A stretch of DNA of 64,000 nt, from contig NZ_JBHSEZ010000008.1 in assembly GCF_042653765.1 (NCBI RefSeq), positions 1 through 64,000 of the forward strand, in the 5' to 3' direction. The notes beneath the pieces are model-generated. The model saw nothing but the letters and a program-made list of their open reading frames with translations, ran no database searches and was not told where the DNA came from. Source of the DNA: Castellaniella denitrificans. GTDB lineage: Bacteria > Pseudomonadota > Gammaproteobacteria > Burkholderiales > Burkholderiaceae_B. A program made the translations under genes and the position numbers. Positions 63,000-64,000 of this stretch are shown piece by piece (the first letter of the stretch is position 1; the number at the start of each line of letters is the position of its first letter).

Positions 63000-63731
63000 A
63001 TGGCCGGACACAGCAAATGGGCAAACATCCAGCACCGCAAAGGGCGTCAGGACGCCAAGCGCGGCAAGCTCTGGACGAAGATCATCCGTGAAATCACCGT
63101 GGCCGCCCGCGCCGGGGGGCCCGACCCCGACGCCAACCCCGCCCTGCGCCTGGCCTGGGACAAGGCCACCTCCGCCAACATGCCCAAGGACAACATCCTG
63201 CGCGCCATCCAGCGCGGGGCCGGCACCGACGACGGCGCCAACTACGAGGAAATCCGCTACGAAGGCTACGGCATCGGCGGCGCCGCCCTGATCATCGACT
63301 GCATGACCGACAACCGCCAGCGCACCGTGTCCGAAGTGCGCCACACGCTGGCCAAGCACGGCGGCAACCTGGGCCAGGACGGCAGCGTGGTGTTCATGTT
63401 CAAGCACTGCGGCCAGTTCATCTTCGCCCCGGGCACCTCGGAAGAGCGCGTCATGGACGTCGCCCTGGACAACGGCGCCGACGATGTCCAGACGGACGAG
63501 GAAGGCGTGATCGAGGTCACCTGCGAGCCCGGCGACTACGCCGCCCTGAAGCAGGCCTTCGACGCCGCCGGCCTGGAGGCCGAGATCCACGGCGTGGTCA
63601 TGAAGGCCCTGTCCAAGGTCCAGCTGGCCGGCGAGGACGCCGAGCGGATGCAGAAGATCATCGACCTCCTGGAAGACCTGGACGACGTCCAGGAGGTCTA
63701 CACCACCGCCGTCCTGGACGAGGCCGAATGA
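63000..63731 (+). CDS. yebC: YebC/PmpR (TACO1) family protein
   Basis: A 243-aa cytoplasmic protein with the family N-terminus AGHSKWANIQHRKGRQDAKR, GGPDPDANPALRLAWDKATS and YEGYGIGGAALIIDCMTDNR. Members act as transcriptional regulators or, in more recent work on relatives, as translation factors easing polyproline stalling. The stop overlaps the purD start as ATGA, so the two are translationally coupled. Confidence 0.96.
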   Translation: MAGHSKWANIQHRKGRQDAKRGKLWTKIIREITVAARAGGPDPDANPALRLAWDKATSANMPKDNILRAIQRGAGTDDGANYEEIRYEGYGIGGAALIIDCMTDNRQRTVSEVRHTLAKHGGNLGQDGSVVFMFKHCGQFIFAPGTSEERVMDVALDNGADDVQTDEEGVIEVTCEPGDYAALKQAFDAAGLEAEIHGVVMKALSKVQLAGEDAERMQKIIDLLEDLDDVQEVYTTAVLDEAE

Positions 63732-64000
63732 AACTCCTCGTCATCGGCTCCGGCGGCCGTGAACACGCCCTGGCCTGGCGCCTGGCGCAATCGCCCCGTG
63801 TGCACAAGGTCTACGTGGCGCCGGGCAACGGCGGCACCGACCGGGCGCCGACCCTGGAAAATCTGCCGCTGCAGGACACCGGCGACCTGATCGAATTCGC
63901 CCGCCGGGAAAAGATCGCCTTCACCGTCGTCGGCCCCGAAGCCCCCCTGGCCGCCGGGATCGTGGACGCCTTCCGCGCCGCCGGGCTGCGCATCTTCGGG
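63728..64000 (+). CDS. purD: Phosphoribosylamine-glycine ligase PurD, N-terminal part
   Basis: Second enzyme of purine synthesis, joining glycine to phosphoribosylamine with ATP. The visible 91 residues hold the N-terminal domain of GARS: MKLLVIGSGGREHALAWRLA, YVAPGNGGT and VVGPEAPLAAGIVDAFRAAG. The gene runs off the right edge. Coupled to yebC by a 4-nt overlap. Confidence 0.95.
   Translation, partial: MKLLVIGSGGREHALAWRLAQSPRVHKVYVAPGNGGTDRAPTLENLPLQDTGDLIEFARREKIAFTVVGPEAPLAAGIVDAFRAAGLRIFG

Overview
The window is about 64 kb of very GC-rich DNA with dense, short-spaced genes, coding third positions that are almost always G or C, and typical betaproteobacterial gene content (FlhDC flagellar master regulator, an H-NS-like protein with the YRHPET...TWTGRG core, DUF3422, SirB2, and TACAAT-type -10 boxes). 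It most resembles a chromosomal segment of a Burkholderiales member of the Alcaligenaceae type (Bordetella, Achromobacter and Castellaniella relatives). That placement is an inference; no rRNA is present. The quinol-type nitric oxide reductase points to at least NO detoxification and possibly denitrification.

Layout. 1-3.8 kb (minus): flagellar and chemotaxis operon flhD-flhC-motA-motB-cheA, with cheA cut by the left edge. 4.2-14.5 kb: a complete glycerol locus. On the minus strand are glpS-glpT-glpP-glpQ-glpU-glpV (an ABC glycerol importer of the rhizobial type) and glpD; on the plus strand are the repressor glpR and the kinase glpK, sharing an AT-rich divergent promoter region. 14.5-19.8 kb: a TM2 protein, a lipoate-ligase-like protein with a coupled small ribbon-helix-helix protein, a SulP anion transporter, panD, and a TPP-riboswitch-controlled CytX-type transporter. 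19.9-29.2 kb: two tandem paralogous GntR regulators, the second starting what looks like one catabolic operon (DapA-family lyase, aldehyde dehydrogenase, FAD amine oxidase, and a four-gene betaine-type ABC importer with two different permeases). This is the best candidate here for an undescribed pathway.

29.4-33.5 kb: norB (qNOR) and norR, divergent, with a textbook sigma-54 promoter and three GGT-N7-ACC NorR boxes. 33.6-39.3 kb: a YddA/SbmA-like ABC transporter, SirB2, a LysR regulator overlapping a patatin phospholipase and an ArsC-like protein, then a convergent DMT permease. 39.3-44.3 kb: a MarR regulator and a three-gene drug efflux system (outer-membrane lipoprotein, EmrA, EmrB); a shared 15-bp motif lies in front of marR and in front of the efflux operon. 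44.3-50.5 kb: tRNA-Asn, an acyltransferase-3 gene with unusual AGG arginine codons, Hsp15, DUF488, a small basic secreted peptide, DUF3422, an AI-2E/PerM permease, a MAPEG protein and tRNA-Thr. 50.5-64 kb: acyl-CoA ligase, pncB, tldD, a nitrilase-family amidase, an H-NS-like protein, a DUF4136 lipoprotein, pepN, fbp, a quinone oxidoreductase, an EamA permease, yebC and the start of purD.

Main points of interest: (1) a two-hairpin repeat of about 73 bp present twice, once between glpU and glpV and once in frame inside glpD, with related single hairpins elsewhere; (2) the GlpS/GlpT ATPases have complementary defects that leave one canonical and one degenerate ATP site; (3) the GntR-DapA-ALDH-oxidase-ABC operon, whose enzyme set resembles the oxidase, deaminase and dehydrogenase steps of hydroxyproline catabolism combined with a quaternary-amine transporter.
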